Source: Cristatella mucedo (taxonomy: Eukaryota; Bryozoa; Phylactolaemata; Cristatellidae). Taken from it: DNA of 64,000 nucleotides. A program made the translations under genes and the position numbers. The stretch spans positions 1,891,501-1,955,500 of the forward strand of contig WPIO01000002.1 of NCBI GenBank assembly GCA_009760855.2, in the 5' to 3' direction. Under the pieces are notes generated by a model. That model did no database searches. It was not told the origin of the DNA and saw only the letters and a program-made list of their open reading frames with translations. Each line of letters opens with the position of its first letter. Position 1 is the first letter of the stretch. Below, piece by piece: positions 63,606 through 64,000 of this stretch.

Positions 63606-64000
63606 TGCTAACAGCGGACAAAAGTGAGCGCGCGGCGCCTTCAATCGGTCTTTTGTTATTAGTTAGCCAACCCGGCGTGGTGCCGTCCTATCTCTCCGAT
63701 CGCTGCCGCAAGCTTCCGCTGAGCCAGGCACGCTAAGCCGCCGCCGTCGGCGGGGGCCAAGCGAGCGGAGGTGGAGACGCGCCGGAGGAGTACCGGAAGT
63801 ACGAGAACCTCTCGCGCCAGGCGCTCGCTGGCCGCCGCCGCCTCTGGCTCTGGAGCGGCTTCGCGGTTCCGATTACGCCGCCGCCGGAATTGGCGACGAC
63901 TGCGTCGTCAAACTCGGAGGCGCGAAACTGAAGCACGAGCTCGCGAAACTGAAGCACGGCCGGAAGTCAGGGTCCACCTCTCAGCGATACCGAACGCTTC
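63606..64000. other. GC-rich DNA, no recognised gene
   Basis: CpG-rich with open frames on both strands and no motif. It could be a promoter or exon that continues past the window. Confidence 0.4.

Overview
The window is genomic DNA from an animal, probably an invertebrate; the phylum cannot be read from the sequence. The evidence is spliced genes with GT..AG introns, two alpha-tubulin genes with the intron right after the start codon that is common in animal alpha-tubulins, CR1/L2-type LINEs, tRNA-derived SINEs, hAT and pogo-type DNA transposons, and many microsatellites. Host DNA is of moderate to high GC. One block of about 14 kb (41.2-55.0 kb) is strikingly AT-rich and holds virus-type genes.

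Layout. 0-4 kb: a small spliced gene encoding a TMA7-like protein, with a LINE fragment in or upstream of its first visible intron. 4-15 kb: repeats, including a LINE with a 12-bp target duplication inside a tRNA-like sequence, a pogo-transposase relic, SINEs and simple repeats. 15.4-26.6 kb: two tandem alpha-tubulin genes on the minus strand (A 15,534-19,193; B 23,895-26,377). Each has an ATG-only first coding exon, two further exons, a TATA-like promoter and a polyadenylation signal. The encoded proteins differ at four residues. A relic of a third alpha-tubulin promoter/exon 1 lies near 62.6 kb in a duplicated block later split by two LINEs and a SINE. 26.95 kb: a (CGG)36 repeat. 27.5-29.7 kb: a decayed hAT transposon with an 8-bp target duplication, inserted in an older LINE tail. 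30-36.7 kb: LINE fragments and a pogo-like MITE. 36.9-39.2 kb: about twelve diverged copies of a ~170-bp tandem repeat, with a perfect 28-bp hairpin near its start.

41.2-55.04 kb: a broken Maverick/Polinton-type (adintovirus-like) endogenous element. It has an rve integrase, major capsid protein, one or two penton-like jelly-roll proteins, packaging ATPase, adenovirus-type cysteine protease, a PLA2-like capsid-associated protein, a YqaJ exonuclease, an HNH endonuclease, two fibre-like genes and several unrecognised proteins. No family-B DNA polymerase is visible and the right end is missing. Most genes carry stops or frameshifts, so it is a fossil. 55-64 kb: more LINE fragments, a repeat-containing ORF of unknown status near 57 kb, and the duplicated block.

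The host genes shown (TMA7-like, alpha-tubulins) are housekeeping genes. Most of the remaining DNA is mobile elements that record a sequence of nested insertions.
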